DNA of 64,000 bases from Rhizobiales bacterium GAS188 (GTDB taxonomy: Bacteria; Pseudomonadota; Alphaproteobacteria; Rhizobiales; Beijerinckiaceae): assembly GCA_900104855.1 (NCBI GenBank), contig FNSS01000001.1, positions 1-64,000 on the forward strand, read 5' to 3'. The notes beneath the pieces were generated by a model. The model was not told the DNA's origin, ran no database searches, and saw only the letters and a program-made list of their open reading frames with translations. Positions 20,128 through 30,027 of this stretch are shown here, piece by piece. The stretch's first letter is position 1; each line of letters opens with the position of its first letter. The position numbers were made by a program, and so were the translations under genes.

Positions 20128-21321
20128 ATGCCAAGACGTCCCAGTCGTCGCCGCTTTCTTCTCGGGTCGAGCGGCCTCGTCGCAGTATTGGGTGGCTCCT
20201 TCGCCCACCAGAAATGGCTCAATCGCCAAGCCGCGGCCGCGCCGGCCGCCAGCGGCGATCAGCTGCCGCAAATTCCCGTCTTTGATGCGCGCAATGTGGG
20301 CCTCGTCGGCTTCGCCACGGCGCGTCGAACGAGAATGATCGCCTTGCGCGATGCCTGTATCGGCCCGCTCACGCCGCTCGCCAAGCTCTCCGTGACGGCC
20401 GGCGACCAGCTCGCGGCGCATTGGCTTCATCGCAGCGGCTCGCCCTATGCCGACGAGGTCGATGCCATCGCGCAAATCGCCGGGACCTATGGCGTGCCCT
20501 TGCTGAACACGTCCTATGAATGGGGCTGCACGGCTCTCGCCGCGCCATCGGCTGCCCAAGATAGCGCGAGGCTCCTGCGCAGCCTCGATTGGTCTTTCGA
20601 TGGGCTGGGGCGCCTCGTCGAAGTGGTGCGCCAGGAAGGCCCGGCGGGTGAATTCTGGAATGTCACCTGGCCTGGGGCGGCCGGCGTTCTGACAGCCATG
20701 GCGCCCGGGCGTTTTGCGGCCTCCATCAATCAAGCCCCCTACCTGCAGCATATCGAATCGATCGATGCGCCGAGCCTCGATTCAGCGATCAATGCGTGGC
20801 GGACCTATTTCGCAAAACCGCATCTTCCCGCCATGCATCTGCTGCGGCAGGTTTTCGAGACGGCACCCGATTACCGGGCGGCGCAAGCGAGACTGGAGGC
20901 GACGCCTCTGGCCAACGCCACGATCTTTACCCTGGTGGGTCTTGGCCCCGACGAGACTTGCGTCATCGAGTGCACGCGCGAGGACCACGCAACCAGGTCC
21001 GGCATCGCCAGCGCGGCGAATGATTGGCAATATGGCGCCTTTCCCGGCAATTGGCAGGGAATTGGCGAGGATGACGACGACAGCAACGATCAACGCGGAG
21101 ATAATGCCGAGCGCAGCGCCGCTATCGAGAAATTTGCCGGCCGGCCGACGGAAGACTTCGCCTGGCTCCAAACACCCATCCTGAACGGCAATACGCGGCT
21201 CGCCGTCGAAGCAGATCCGCGCAAGGGCGAGCTTCGCGTGCGAGGCTATGAAACGGCACCTGACGATGAAGACAGCGCCAATCCGGTGACGGCGACCTTG
21301 GACCTGCAGACCGGGATCTAA
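20128..21321 (+). CDS. Tat-exported Ntn-type amidase (acyltransferase/acid ceramidase-like)
   Basis: A 397-aa protein. The N-terminus PRRPSRRRFLLGSSGLVAVLGG is a twin-arginine signal (RRRFLL), so export of a folded enzyme is expected. The core has EWGCTALAA with a candidate nucleophilic Cys (about residue 133), then RLLRSLDWSFDGLG and GRFAASINQAP, a pattern seen in the linear amide C-N hydrolases (choloylglycine hydrolase, NAAA/acid ceramidase and peptidase C45 relatives). Substrates of that group are N-acyl amides. An acidic DDDDS insert sits near residue 315. The exact substrate cannot be told, and the family placement is from motif recognition only. Divergently oriented from the small secreted protein upstream. 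Confidence 0.65.
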   Translation: MPRRPSRRRFLLGSSGLVAVLGGSFAHQKWLNRQAAAAPAASGDQLPQIPVFDARNVGLVGFATARRTRMIALRDACIGPLTPLAKLSVTAGDQLAAHWLHRSGSPYADEVDAIAQIAGTYGVPLLNTSYEWGCTALAAPSAAQDSARLLRSLDWSFDGLGRLVEVVRQEGPAGEFWNVTWPGAAGVLTAMAPGRFAASINQAPYLQHIESIDAPSLDSAINAWRTYFAKPHLPAMHLLRQVFETAPDYRAAQARLEATPLANATIFTLVGLGPDETCVIECTREDHATRSGIASAANDWQYGAFPGNWQGIGEDDDDSNDQRGDNAERSAAIEKFAGRPTEDFAWLQTPILNGNTRLAVEADPRKGELRVRGYETAPDDEDSANPVTATLDLQTGI

Positions 21322-21461
21322 ATGACGCGGCTTTCGCGTTGCGGCGCTGCCCCCAAGGAAATGTGGCGACCGCACATTTTCGCCGGACAATCAATTTGCT
21401 ACTATCTCGGCCCGACAATGAAATGAACGACCCCGCACGGGGCGATAAGGGAGGAGAACTG

Positions 21462-23114
21462 ATGCTCGGATTGATGCAGGACTGGCCGCTTCTAGCCCAT
21501 AAGGTGATCGACTATGCGGCGCTGCAGCATCCGATGCGCCGGGTGGTGTCGCGTTCGGTGGAAGGGCCGATCGTCGAGACGACCTATGCGGAAATCCGCC
21601 AGCGGGCCCTCAAGGTGGCGCAGCGCCTCGTCGCCGACGGCATCAAGCCGGGCGACCGCGCAGCGACGCTCGCCTGGAACACCGCCCGGCATCTCGAATG
21701 CTGGTACGGCATCATGGGCGCCGGCGCGGTCTATCACACGGTCAATCCGCGCCTGTTCGCGGACCAGATCGCCTACATCGTCAATCATGCCGAGGACCGT
21801 CTCCTCTTCCTCGACCTGACCTTCGTGCCGCTGATCGAGAAGATCGCCGCGAGCCTGCCGACCATCGAGCGCTACATCATCCTCACCGACAAGGCCCATA
21901 TGCCGAAGACCTCGCTGAAAGGCGCGGTCGCCTATGAGGATTGGATCTCCGAGGTCGACGGCAATTTCTCCTGGGTGGAAACCGATGAGAACGCCGCTTG
22001 CGGCATGTGCTACACCTCCGGCACGACGGGCGAGCCCAAGGGCGTGGTCTACAGCCATCGTTCCAACGTGCTGCACTCGCTGATCGCCTGCATGTCCGAC
22101 ATTTTCCACATCTCCTCACGCGACGTCGTTTTGATGGTCGTGCCGATGTTCCATGCCAATTCCTGGTCTCTCGCCTTCTCGGCGCCGATGACGGGAGCAA
22201 GCCTGGTCCTGCCGGGGCCCAAATTCGACGGGGCCAGCATCTGCGAGCTCCTGAACGGCCAGAAGGTGACATTCTCGGCCGCGGTCCCGACCGTCTGGCT
22301 CATGCTGATGCAATATCTCGAGACCAGCGATGCCAAGCTCCCTGATCTCGAGCGCGTCATCATCGGCGGCTCGGCTTGTCCGCGCGCCATGATCAAGGCC
22401 TTCGCCGATCGTTTCGGCGTGGAGGTCATCCATGCCTGGGGCATGACCGAGATGAGCCCGCTCGGCACCATCTGCTCGCTCAAGCCCGAGACCACGCATC
22501 TCGACAAGGAGGCGATCTACGATCTGAAGATGAAGCAGGGCCATCCGCCCTTCGGCGTCGAGATGAAGATCACCGACGACGAGGGCAAGAGATTGCCCTG
22601 GGACGGCAAGGCCTTCGGCCGCCTCAAGGTGCGCGGCCCGGCCGTTTCCGGTGCCTATTTCAAGGGGGTGGGCGGCAACATCCTCGACGATGAAGGCTTT
22701 TTCGACACCGGCGACGTCGCCAATGTCGACCCTCTCGGCTATATGCAGATCGTCGACCGCTCGAAGGACGTCATCAAATCCGGCGGCGAGTGGATTTCCT
22801 CGATAGAGATCGAAAACCTGGCCATCGGCCATCCGGACGTGGCGGAGGCGGCGGTGATCGGGGTGCACCATCCGAAATGGGATGAGCGGCCGCTCCTGAT
22901 CATCGTGCCGAAGAAGGACCGCACCCCGACCAAGGAGAGCGTGCTCGGCTTCATGCAGGGCAAGATCGCCAAATGGTGGATGCCCGACGACATGGTGCTG
23001 GTGGACGAGATCCCCCATACCGCGACCGGCAAGATCCTGAAGACGGCGCTGCGCGACCGCTTCCAGAATCATGTGCTGCCGAGCGCGGACGAGAGGGCCG
23101 CACCGGCCGCATAG
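21462..23114 (+). CDS. Medium/long-chain acyl-CoA ligase (AMP-binding)
   Basis: Adenylate-forming enzyme that activates a carboxylic acid as acyl-AMP and then the CoA thioester, about 550 aa. Motifs: [11 protein letters not shown] (P-loop), WGMTEMSP, the FDTGDVA region and the C-terminal lysine in TATGKILKT. The overall sequence is of the type annotated as long-chain fatty-acid or 3-methylmercaptopropionyl-CoA ligase (DmdB-like). The start at 21462 has GGGAGGAG 6 bases upstream; an in-frame extension to 21339 has no ribosome site and is not adopted. Monocistronic as far as visible. Confidence 0.92.
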   Translation: MLGLMQDWPLLAHKVIDYAALQHPMRRVVSRSVEGPIVETTYAEIRQRALKVAQRLVADGIKPGDRAATLAWNTARHLECWYGIMGAGAVYHTVNPRLFADQIAYIVNHAEDRLLFLDLTFVPLIEKIAASLPTIERYIILTDKAHMPKTSLKGAVAYEDWISEVDGNFSWVETDENAACGMCYTSGTTGEPKGVVYSHRSNVLHSLIACMSDIFHISSRDVVLMVVPMFHANSWSLAFSAPMTGASLVLPGPKFDGASICELLNGQKVTFSAAVPTVWLMLMQYLETSDAKLPDLERVIIGGSACPRAMIKAFADRFGVEVIHAWGMTEMSPLGTICSLKPETTHLDKEAIYDLKMKQGHPPFGVEMKITDDEGKRLPWDGKAFGRLKVRGPAVSGAYFKGVGGNILDDEGFFDTGDVANVDPLGYMQIVDRSKDVIKSGGEWISSIEIENLAIGHPDVAEAAVIGVHHPKWDERPLLIIVPKKDRTPTKESVLGFMQGKIAKWWMPDDMVLVDEIPHTATGKILKTALRDRFQNHVLPSADERAAPAA

Positions 23115-23313
23115 CGAAGGCCATAACGGCGACTCGCGCCCGCACAGGCGCATGCTCGCGTTTTGCGTTTCGCCGCGCTTCTCGTAAGTCTCGCCATGGG
23201 CTGCGGCCCAAACCTGCAATTTGTGCCTGCACTCTCGAATTCTCGTTTGCCGGACGAAGGGGATCGACAATTCGCGATGTGATTTCGACACTCCTTCGCG
23301 AGACCGACGAGCC

Positions 23314-24078
23314 ATGCGCCGCCTGCTGATCGAGGAACCCGCATCGCGCGCTGCCATGTGGAGCCGGCGTGTCGGAGCCTTCGCCTGGCTGTCGATGGCG
23401 GTCGCCTTGCTGCTTGCGCGGTTCGAACGGCTGCTGCCCTATGAGGCGCTGGCCGCCGTGATCGCTTGCGGAGCGCTCGCGGCCGTGGCGATGGCGCTAG
23501 CGATCCTCGCTTTCGGGTCCACCTGGCGCAGTGGCGCACGCGGCGTGCCGAGCGCCCTGACGGGCCTCCTGCTCGGGGTGGCCTTGCTCGCCTATCCGGT
23601 CGGGGTGAGCCTGCGCGACCTCATCAGCCCGCCAGCCCTCGATCTGACCACGGACCCTTTGAGCCCGCCGCAGCCGCTCACGCCCTTGAAGCAGCTCCCC
23701 CGAGGCGCGCCGCCACCGGCCGTGGCGAGCATCAATGATGCCGGCGCGCGAAGGCCAATCGCGCCGTCCCTTATCGACCGACGCATGGACGACGCCCTCA
23801 CCTTGACCTGGCGGGCGGCCATCCTGAATTCGTGGCACATCACCGATGTCGATTATCCTCGCGCGCCACCCTATCGCGAGGCCCGTTTCTCCGCGACCGT
23901 ACCGAGCCCCCTGATCCATTGGCCGAGCGATGCCATCGTGCGGCTGCAGCAGACCGAGGAGGGGGTGCGCGTTGATGTGCGCCTGGTGGCGCGCGAGCGT
24001 TGGTCGCTACTGCGTGGCGGCGACGCCGATATTCAAGGATTTTTCGAGCGTATCGAAGCGCTCCTCCAGCCGCCTTAG
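23314..24078 (+). CDS. DUF1499 domain membrane protein
   Basis: About 254 aa. Three hydrophobic segments lie in the first ~105 residues (FAWLSMAVALLLA; ALAAVIACGALAAVAMALAIL; ALTGLLLGVALLAYPVGV). They are followed by a soluble C-terminal domain ending in VDVRLVARERWSLLRGGDADIQGFFERI, the conserved end of DUF1499 (the R..S.GxxDxGxN region in relatives). The role of the family is unknown. The start at 23314 (MRRLLIEEP) is chosen as the first Met before the membrane segments. Its stop overlaps the convergent MBL-hydrolase stop by 4 bases. Confidence 0.78.
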   Translation: MRRLLIEEPASRAAMWSRRVGAFAWLSMAVALLLARFERLLPYEALAAVIACGALAAVAMALAILAFGSTWRSGARGVPSALTGLLLGVALLAYPVGVSLRDLISPPALDLTTDPLSPPQPLTPLKQLPRGAPPPAVASINDAGARRPIAPSLIDRRMDDALTLTWRAAILNSWHITDVDYPRAPPYREARFSATVPSPLIHWPSDAIVRLQQTEEGVRVDVRLVARERWSLLRGGDADIQGFFERIEALLQPP

Positions 24079-25007
24079 GCCGGACGGTAAAGCGCCTCGA
24101 AGGACGGATGGTCACGATCCGTCACCACCTCGCCGCGCTCGACCAGCCATTCGAGATGAGCGAGCGTCGACAGGCTGGCGGCACCGGCAAGCGCCGGTGC
24201 GATCGCGGGATAGGCCGAAGCGACGATCGCCTTGATGTCGCGCGCCCCACCCTTCACCGCCTCGAAGATCAGGCGTTCGCGCTGACGCCGATGCGTCATG
24301 AGCCCGCGCAGATAGCGCATCGGCTCGCGCACCGGCCCGCCATGGCCCGGCCAATAGATCGCATGCTCGAAGCTCGAAAGATGCTGCAGCGAGGCCATGT
24401 AATCGGCCATCGAGCCGTCGGGGGGCGCGACGATCGTCGTCGACCAGGCCATGACATGGTCGCCCGACAACAGCGCATTCTCCTGCGGCAGCGCGAAGGT
24501 CAGATGATTGGCGGTATGGCCGGGCGTGGCGATCGCCGACAGCGTCCAGCCCGGGCCTGTGACGGCGTCGCCCTCGCTCATGAGCAGATCGGGGACGTGG
24601 TCGCGATCACCCCCCGAATCGAGGCCGCTCACCTCCTCGCCCGCAGGCCGCCGCGCCGGCCGGTGCGGCCCGCAGCCGACGATCGGGGCACCGGTCGCAG
24701 CCTTCAGCGCGCGTGCTGCCGGCGAATGGTCGCGATGCGTATGGGTCACGACGATATGGCTCACGCTCTCGCCGCGTACCGCCTCGAGAAGCGCGGCGAG
24801 ATGGGCCGGTTTGTCGGCCGGGCCCGGATCGACGATCGCCAACCTGCCCTGCCCGACGATATAGCTGCAGGTGCCGGTGAAGGTGAAGGGGCCGCCATTA
24901 TCGGCGATCAGGCGCCGCAGCAGCGGCGAGAGCTGTGTGAGCCGCGCTTCCGGGGGGCCCTCGGCCGCGTTGGCGGGGACCGCAGTGGAGACATTCTGAT
25001 CCTGCAT
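24075..25007 (-). CDS. MBL-fold metallohydrolase (LACTB2-like)
   Basis: Zinc-dependent hydrolase, about 310 aa. The metal site is THTHRDHSPAA, with further ligands in ATPGHTANHL, SGDHVM and PGHGGP. The C-terminal ~80 residues form the winged-helix add-on (TLAHLEWLVERGEV) that characterises the LACTB2/GloB-like subgroup annotated as MBL-fold hydrolase or RNase-like. The substrate is not deducible. The start at 25007 (MQDQNVS) is chosen; an upstream extension overlaps the divergent bioY gene. The two genes share a short ~100-bp divergent promoter region. Confidence 0.88.
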   Translation of the reverse strand: MQDQNVSTAVPANAAEGPPEARLTQLSPLLRRLIADNGGPFTFTGTCSYIVGQGRLAIVDPGPADKPAHLAALLEAVRGESVSHIVVTHTHRDHSPAARALKAATGAPIVGCGPHRPARRPAGEEVSGLDSGGDRDHVPDLLMSEGDAVTGPGWTLSAIATPGHTANHLTFALPQENALLSGDHVMAWSTTIVAPPDGSMADYMASLQHLSSFEHAIYWPGHGGPVREPMRYLRGLMTHRRQRERLIFEAVKGGARDIKAIVASAYPAIAPALAGAASLSTLAHLEWLVERGEVVTDRDHPSFEALYRPA

Positions 25008-25104
25008 GGTTTTCCCTGTCGCCGCCCTTGAGGCCCGGCCATCCCGGTCATATAGGTCAAGCGCAGAGCGCGGCAAACCTGCCAGGGCTGGAGGGACAAG
25101 AGTG

Positions 25105-25764
25105 ATGAGCGGCACCGGGATCGAGGACACGTTGGCGAGCGCGATCTGGCCGCGCCGGGCCGCAGTCGACGCGGCGGCCGAATCTCGCGAGAGCGGCTCG
25201 CACTTGGTGCGCGACACGGCGCTGTGCGTTGCGGCGGTGGCGCTGCTGACGCTGTCGGCCAAGATCAGCGTGCCTTTCCTTCCCGTGCCGATGACCCTGC
25301 AGACCTTCGCGGTGCTCAGCCTGGGCGCCGCCTATGGGGTGAGGCTCTCGGTGATATCGATCATCGTCTATCTGGCCTGCGGCGTCGGCGGCCTTCCGGT
25401 CTTCGCCAACACGCCCCCCCTGATCGCCGGACCCGCCTATCTGTTCGGCCCGACCGGCGGCTTCCTGATCGGCTTCATCCCGGCTGCGGCCCTGATGGGG
25501 CTGATCGCCGAGGCCAAGCTCGACCGCAGCTTTTTCGCAGCCCTGCCCTGCGCCCTTATCGCCGATACCCTGATCTTCCTGTGCGGCTTCCTGTGGCTCG
25601 CCTTGGCCGCCAAGATCGGCGCGAATGGTCAGGGCCTCGGCATGGCGGCGGCCTGGTCGAAGGGCGTGGAGCCCTTCCTGCTCGGCGACTTCGTGAAGGC
25701 TGCGCTCACCGCCGCGGTCTTCCCGGCGATCTGGTCGCTGATCGGCACGCGCGAACCGAGCTGA
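25105..25764 (+). CDS. bioY: BioY biotin transporter S-component
   Basis: Integral membrane substrate-binding subunit of an ECF-type biotin importer, about 219 aa. The family landmarks VPFLPVPMTLQTFAVL, GPTGGFLIGF and a C-terminal GDFVKAALTAAVFP are present, with about six membrane spans. The cytosolic N-terminal extension of ~35 residues is longer than usual. The start at 25105 has GGAGGG 9 bases upstream. No bioM/bioN partner is nearby, so it probably works alone or with a shared energising module elsewhere. Confidence 0.9.
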   Translation: MSGTGIEDTLASAIWPRRAAVDAAAESRESGSHLVRDTALCVAAVALLTLSAKISVPFLPVPMTLQTFAVLSLGAAYGVRLSVISIIVYLACGVGGLPVFANTPPLIAGPAYLFGPTGGFLIGFIPAAALMGLIAEAKLDRSFFAALPCALIADTLIFLCGFLWLALAAKIGANGQGLGMAAAWSKGVEPFLLGDFVKAALTAAVFPAIWSLIGTREPS

Positions 25765-25792
25765 CGCAAGATCGTCGCGGCGGGCGGTCGCT

Positions 25793-26752
25793 ATGTCCAT
25801 CGACATCATCAGCATCGGGGAACCGCTCGCCGAGTTCAATGCGACGCGTGGTGATGGCGGCTATCAGTTCGGCTTCGGCGGCGACACCTCGAATGCCGCA
25901 ATCGCCGCTGCCCGCCAGGGCGCCTCGGTCGGCTATGTGACGGCCGTCGGCGAGGACGAAGCGGGCCGCGCCTTCCGGGCTCTGTGGGCGCGCGAAGGGG
26001 TCGATGCGAGCTGCGTGCGGACCGATCCGGACGCAGCGACCGGCATCTACTTCGTCACCCATGGCGAGGCCGGTCACGTCTTCTCCTATCTGCGCTCACA
26101 CTCGGCCGCGAGCCGGCTCCGCCCGCGCGACATCCCCACGGCCCTCATCGGCGACGCCAAGGCATTGCACGTATCGGGGATCAGCCAGGCCATCTCCGAT
26201 TCGGCTTGCGATGCCGTTTTCGCCGCAATCGAGGCGGCGCGCGCCGCGGGCGTGCTCGTCTCCTATGACAGCAATCTGCGGCTGAAGCTGTGGCCGCTGG
26301 CGCGGGCGCGCGCCATCATCCATGCCGCCATGGCGCAATGCGACATCGCCCGGCCGGGCCTCGACGATGCGCGCGAGCTCACCGGCCTCGGCGACCCCGA
26401 CGCCATCGCCGATTTCTACTTGCGGCTCGGCGCCAGGATCGTGGCGCTGACGCTCGGCCGCGAGGGCGCGCTGGTCGCGACCGCGCAGGAGCGCCGCCGC
26501 CTGCCCTCCATCACCGTCGATCCGGTCGACGCCACCGGGGCCGGCGACTGCTTCGACGGGGCCTTCCTCGCCGAATATCTGCGCACCCAGGATCCCTTTG
26601 CCGCCGGGCGCTATGCCGCCGTCGCCGCCGCGCTGTCGACCCGCGGCTTCGGCGCCGTGGCGCCCATCCCGAAACGTGCCGAGGTCGAGGCCACCCTCCG
26701 TGAGGATGAGCATCGGCTCCCCGGCACAGAAGCGAGGTCGCATGACGAATAG
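25793..26752 (+). CDS. PfkB-family sugar kinase (KdgK-like)
   Basis: ATP-dependent kinase of the ribokinase family, 319 aa. It has the N-terminal GEPLAEFN / GGDTSNAAIAAARQG substrate region and the C-terminal DATGAGDCFDGAF motif with the catalytic Asp. The architecture fits 2-keto-3-deoxygluconate kinase, but substrate specificity is not certain. It starts 28 bases after bioY and its last 11 bases overlap the amidase gene, so kinase and amidase are translationally coupled. Confidence 0.9.
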   Translation: MSIDIISIGEPLAEFNATRGDGGYQFGFGGDTSNAAIAAARQGASVGYVTAVGEDEAGRAFRALWAREGVDASCVRTDPDAATGIYFVTHGEAGHVFSYLRSHSAASRLRPRDIPTALIGDAKALHVSGISQAISDSACDAVFAAIEAARAAGVLVSYDSNLRLKLWPLARARAIIHAAMAQCDIARPGLDDARELTGLGDPDAIADFYLRLGARIVALTLGREGALVATAQERRRLPSITVDPVDATGAGDCFDGAFLAEYLRTQDPFAAGRYAAVAAALSTRGFGAVAPIPKRAEVEATLREDEHRLPGTEARSHDE

Positions 26753-28040
26753 AGCCCATCGTGAACGGCTTGAAGCCGCCATCGCGCGCATCGCCGACCC
26801 GGCCGGCGAAGGCGCGCGGGCCTGCCTCACGGTCTATGCCGACGAGGCGCGCCTTGCGGCCGATGCGGCCGACGGGCGCAAGAAATTCGGCCATGAGCTC
26901 GGCCCGCTTGACGGGCGCATCGTGACGGTCAAGGACCTGTTCGACGTCAAGGGCGAGCCGACGCGGGGCGGCTCCAAGATCAGGGCGGGCTTCGCGCCGG
27001 CGGCCGAGGATGCCGTGATCGTCAGGCGGCTGCGCGCCGCCGGCGCTGTGATCGTCGCCAAGACCAACATGACCGAATTCGCCTTCTCGGCCATGGGGAT
27101 CAATCCCCATTACGGCACGCCGGGCAATCCCGCCGATCGGACCCGGGTGCCTGGCGGCTCCTCGTCGGGCGCCGCGGTCGCGGCCGCGGACCATATGTGC
27201 GACATCGCCATCGGCACGGATACGGGCGGCTCCTGCCGCATCCCGGCGAGCTTCTGCGGCGTGGTCGGCTATAAGCCGAGCGCCCGGCTGGTGCCGAAGG
27301 ACGGCGCGCTCGCTTTGTCCTACACGCTCGATTCCATCGGTCCCTTGGCGCTTAGCGTCGCCGATTGCGCGCTCACCCATGCGGTGCTCGCCGGCGAGGA
27401 GCCGACCGCCCCTGCCCCCTCGAATGTTGCCGGGCTGCGGCTCGGCATCCTGGTCGGCCCCCTGCTCGATGATCTCGACGACACTGTCGGCCGGACTTTC
27501 GAGGCAAGCTGCAACCGCCTTGCGGCCGCAGGCGCGCGCGTCACGGAATTTCGCACCTCGCTGCTCGCCGAGATGCAGACGGCCAATGCCAAAGGCGGCT
27601 TCTCGGCGGCCGAGGCGCTCAGCGTGCATGGCGAGTATCTCGAGACGCGCGAGGGTGATTTCGACAGCCGCGTCTGGCAGCGCATCGCCGCCGCGCGCTC
27701 GATGACGGCGGCCGACTACGTCTCTCTTGCCAGGGAAAGGCCGCGGCTGATCCGCGCCCTCGATGCCGAGCTGAGCGCGTTCGACGCCGTGATCTTGCCG
27801 AGCACCCCCAATGTCGCTCCGGTCATCGCGCAGACCAATGCCAATGACGAGGCCTTCTTCGTGCAGAATGCGCGCGGCCTGCGCAACACGGCTTTTGCCA
27901 ATTTTTTCGATCTCTGTGCCATCTCGCTGCCGATGCCGACCGGCGGGCTGCCGGCCGGCCTGCAGCTCGTCGGCCGCAACGGTGCCGATCACTCGCTGTT
28001 CGCCCATGCGGCCGCCATCGAATCGACGCTGCGGCCGTGA
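26742..28040 (+). CDS. Amidase-signature family hydrolase
   Basis: Ser-cisSer-Lys amidase, about 432 aa. The catalytic Lys lies in VTVKDLFDVKG, the cis-Ser in GGSSSGAAVA and the nucleophile region in GTDTGGSCRIPAS. It resembles the GatA/AtzF-like amidases; substrate unknown. The ATG at 26742 lies inside the end of the kinase gene (11-base overlap). There is no GatB/GatC gene next to it, which argues against a role in tRNA amidation. Confidence 0.9.
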   Translation: MTNRAHRERLEAAIARIADPAGEGARACLTVYADEARLAADAADGRKKFGHELGPLDGRIVTVKDLFDVKGEPTRGGSKIRAGFAPAAEDAVIVRRLRAAGAVIVAKTNMTEFAFSAMGINPHYGTPGNPADRTRVPGGSSSGAAVAAADHMCDIAIGTDTGGSCRIPASFCGVVGYKPSARLVPKDGALALSYTLDSIGPLALSVADCALTHAVLAGEEPTAPAPSNVAGLRLGILVGPLLDDLDDTVGRTFEASCNRLAAAGARVTEFRTSLLAEMQTANAKGGFSAAEALSVHGEYLETREGDFDSRVWQRIAAARSMTAADYVSLARERPRLIRALDAELSAFDAVILPSTPNVAPVIAQTNANDEAFFVQNARGLRNTAFANFFDLCAISLPMPTGGLPAGLQLVGRNGADHSLFAHAAAIESTLRP

Positions 28041-28097
28041 CGAGATAGCGTCGCGTCGCGCAAACCCGTTGCCGTTCGTGCCGAGAAAGACCGAAAG

Positions 28098-28700
28098 ATG
28101 AGCGAAGATTTCACCTTGCGCGAGGATCCTGTCGCGCTCTTTGCCGACTGGCTGAAGGAAGCCGAGACGAAGGAACTGAATGATCCGACCGCCATGGCGC
28201 TCGCTTCGGTCGACGCGACGGGCCTGCCCGATGTGCGCATGGTCCTGCTGAAGGGGCATGATGCGCGCGGCTTCGTGTTCTACACCAATTTCGAGAGCGC
28301 CAAGGGGCACCAATTGCACGAGCAGCCGAAGGCCGCCGCCCTCTTCCATTGGAAGAGCCTGCGTCGCCAGGTGCGGGTGCGCGGCCCGGTATCGCGCGTC
28401 ACCGAGGCGGAGGCGGATGCCTATTTCGCCTCGCGCCATGTGCTGTCGCGGATCGGCGCCTGCGCCTCGGATCAATCGCGGCCGCTCGACAGCCGTGCGA
28501 CGCTCGAGGCGCGGGTGAAAGCTCTGGAGGAGCGCTATCCGGACGGAAACGTGCCGCGCCCCGCGCATTGGTCGGGCTATCGCATCACACCGCTCTCGAT
28601 CGAATTCTGGCAGGACGGCGCCTACCGCCTGCATGATCGTGTGCAGTTCGCGCGCGGCGCCGAAAGCCAGCCCTGGACCCGTCAACGCCTCTATCCTTGA
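28098..28700 (+). CDS. pdxH: Pyridoxamine 5'-phosphate oxidase
   Basis: FMN enzyme that oxidises pyridoxine or pyridoxamine 5'-phosphate to PLP, 200 aa, normal length. Conserved stretches: [47 protein letters not shown], the [10 protein letters not shown] loop and the C-terminal RLYP. It acts as a homodimer in the cytoplasm. It follows the amidase by about 57 bases. Confidence 0.97.
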   Translation: MSEDFTLREDPVALFADWLKEAETKELNDPTAMALASVDATGLPDVRMVLLKGHDARGFVFYTNFESAKGHQLHEQPKAAALFHWKSLRRQVRVRGPVSRVTEAEADAYFASRHVLSRIGACASDQSRPLDSRATLEARVKALEERYPDGNVPRPAHWSGYRITPLSIEFWQDGAYRLHDRVQFARGAESQPWTRQRLYP

Positions 28701-28795
28701 GGGGGCACCTCTATTCGAAGCCGATCACCTGACGCCTGAAATCGTGTAAGCTGTCGGGCCGGCAGCGCGGCGACCGACGAGAGCGAAGCAACGAC

Positions 28796-29545
28796 ATGGC
28801 GACACGCGAGAATGATCGCAGGGTCCTCCTGCTTACGGGTGCATCGCGCGGCATCGGGCATGCGACCGTCAAGCGCTTCGCGGCGGCGGGATGGCGCGTC
28901 ATCACCTGCTCGCGCCACCCGTTCCCGGGCGAGAACTGCCCGTGGGAGATGGGGCCCGAGGATCATGTCCAGATCGACCTTGCCGACGCCGGCAACACGC
29001 GTGCCATGATCGAGGAGATCCGGACGCGGTTGCCGATGGGCAGGCTCGACGCCCTCGTCAACAACGCCGCCATCTCGCCGAAGAAGCCGGGCGGAGCGCG
29101 AATGGGCACGCTCGACACCAGCCTCGACGATTGGCAAGCCGTGTTTCAAGTGAATTTCTTCGCGCCGATGCTGCTGGCGCGCGGCTTGATGCACGAATTG
29201 CAGACGGCCAGGGGATCGGTGGTCAACGTCTCCTCGATCGCCGGCTCGCGCGTGCATCCGTTCGCGGGCTCCGCCTATGGCACTTCGAAGGCGGCGCTGG
29301 CGGCGCTGACGCGCGAGATGGCGGCGGATTTCGGTCCGCTGGGCGTGCGCGTCAATGCCATCTCGCCAGGCGAGATCGACACTTCGATCCTGTCGCCGGG
29401 CACCGAGAAGCTCATCGAGCAGATCCCGCTGCACCGGCTCGGCCATCCCGACGAGGTCGCCAAGGCGATCTATTTCCTGTGCACCGATGCGAGCTCCTAT
29501 GTGAACGGGGCCGAATTGCACATCAATGGCGGCCAGCATGTGTGA
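28796..29545 (+). CDS. SDR-family NAD(P)-dependent oxidoreductase
   Basis: Rossmann-fold dehydrogenase, 249 aa. Cofactor motif TGASRGIG, then NNAAIS, catalytic Ser in NVSSIAGS, and YGTSK with the Tyr-Lys pair, ending in the classical NGAELHINGG. Substrate unknown. Its stop overlaps the NUDIX gene start by 4 bases (GTGA), implying one operon. Confidence 0.93.
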   Translation: MATRENDRRVLLLTGASRGIGHATVKRFAAAGWRVITCSRHPFPGENCPWEMGPEDHVQIDLADAGNTRAMIEEIRTRLPMGRLDALVNNAAISPKKPGGARMGTLDTSLDDWQAVFQVNFFAPMLLARGLMHELQTARGSVVNVSSIAGSRVHPFAGSAYGTSKAALAALTREMAADFGPLGVRVNAISPGEIDTSILSPGTEKLIEQIPLHRLGHPDEVAKAIYFLCTDASSYVNGAELHINGGQHV

Positions 29546-30027
29546 GCGGGGCTAGCGTGACCGATCGAACCTATCCGGTGCGCCCGCTGCTTGGTGCCTC
29601 GGTCGCGGTGATCCGCGACGGGCGCATCCTGCTTGCGACCCGCACCAAGCCGCCGGCCGTGGGGCTGTTCTCGCTCCCGGGCGGCCTCGTCGAGCCGGGA
29701 GAGACGCTCGAGCAGGCGGCGTTGCGAGAGCTCGGCGAGGAAGTCGGGGTCACGGCCTCGATCGTCTCCTTCAACGACCATGTCGAGGTGATCGAGCGCG
29801 ACAGAGACGGCAAGGTCGAGCGCCATTTCGTGATTGCCTCCTTCGTGGCGCGCTGGGTGAGCGGCGAGGCCCGGACAGGCGCCGAGGCCGGGAAAGTGAT
29901 CTGGGCGAAGCCGGGCGAGATTGTCGCATTGCCGACGACGTCCGGACTGCCGGGCATTGCGGCACGCGCTTTCCGGCTGCTCCAAGCGAATGCGCTCGCG
30001 GGCAAAGTGCGTCGTGGACATATGTGA
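29542..30027 (+). CDS. NUDIX hydrolase
   Basis: About 161 aa. The Nudix box reads GGLVEPGETLEQAALRELGEEVG, seen here as GGLVEPGETL and RELGEEVG, which matches GX5EX7REUXEEXGU. The protein hydrolyses a nucleoside diphosphate linked to another moiety; the general sequence fits ADP-ribose-pyrophosphatase-like or MutT-like members. The GTG at 29542 overlaps the SDR stop; a second GTG at 29557 is an alternative start. Confidence 0.9.
   Translation: MSGASVTDRTYPVRPLLGASVAVIRDGRILLATRTKPPAVGLFSLPGGLVEPGETLEQAALRELGEEVGVTASIVSFNDHVEVIERDRDGKVERHFVIASFVARWVSGEARTGAEAGKVIWAKPGEIVALPTTSGLPGIAARAFRLLQANALAGKVRRGHM

Noticed and set aside
26511-28685. 724-codon minus-strand frame opposite the kinase, amidase and pdxH genes
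   Set aside because: It spans three real genes on the other strand and shows no recognisable domain.
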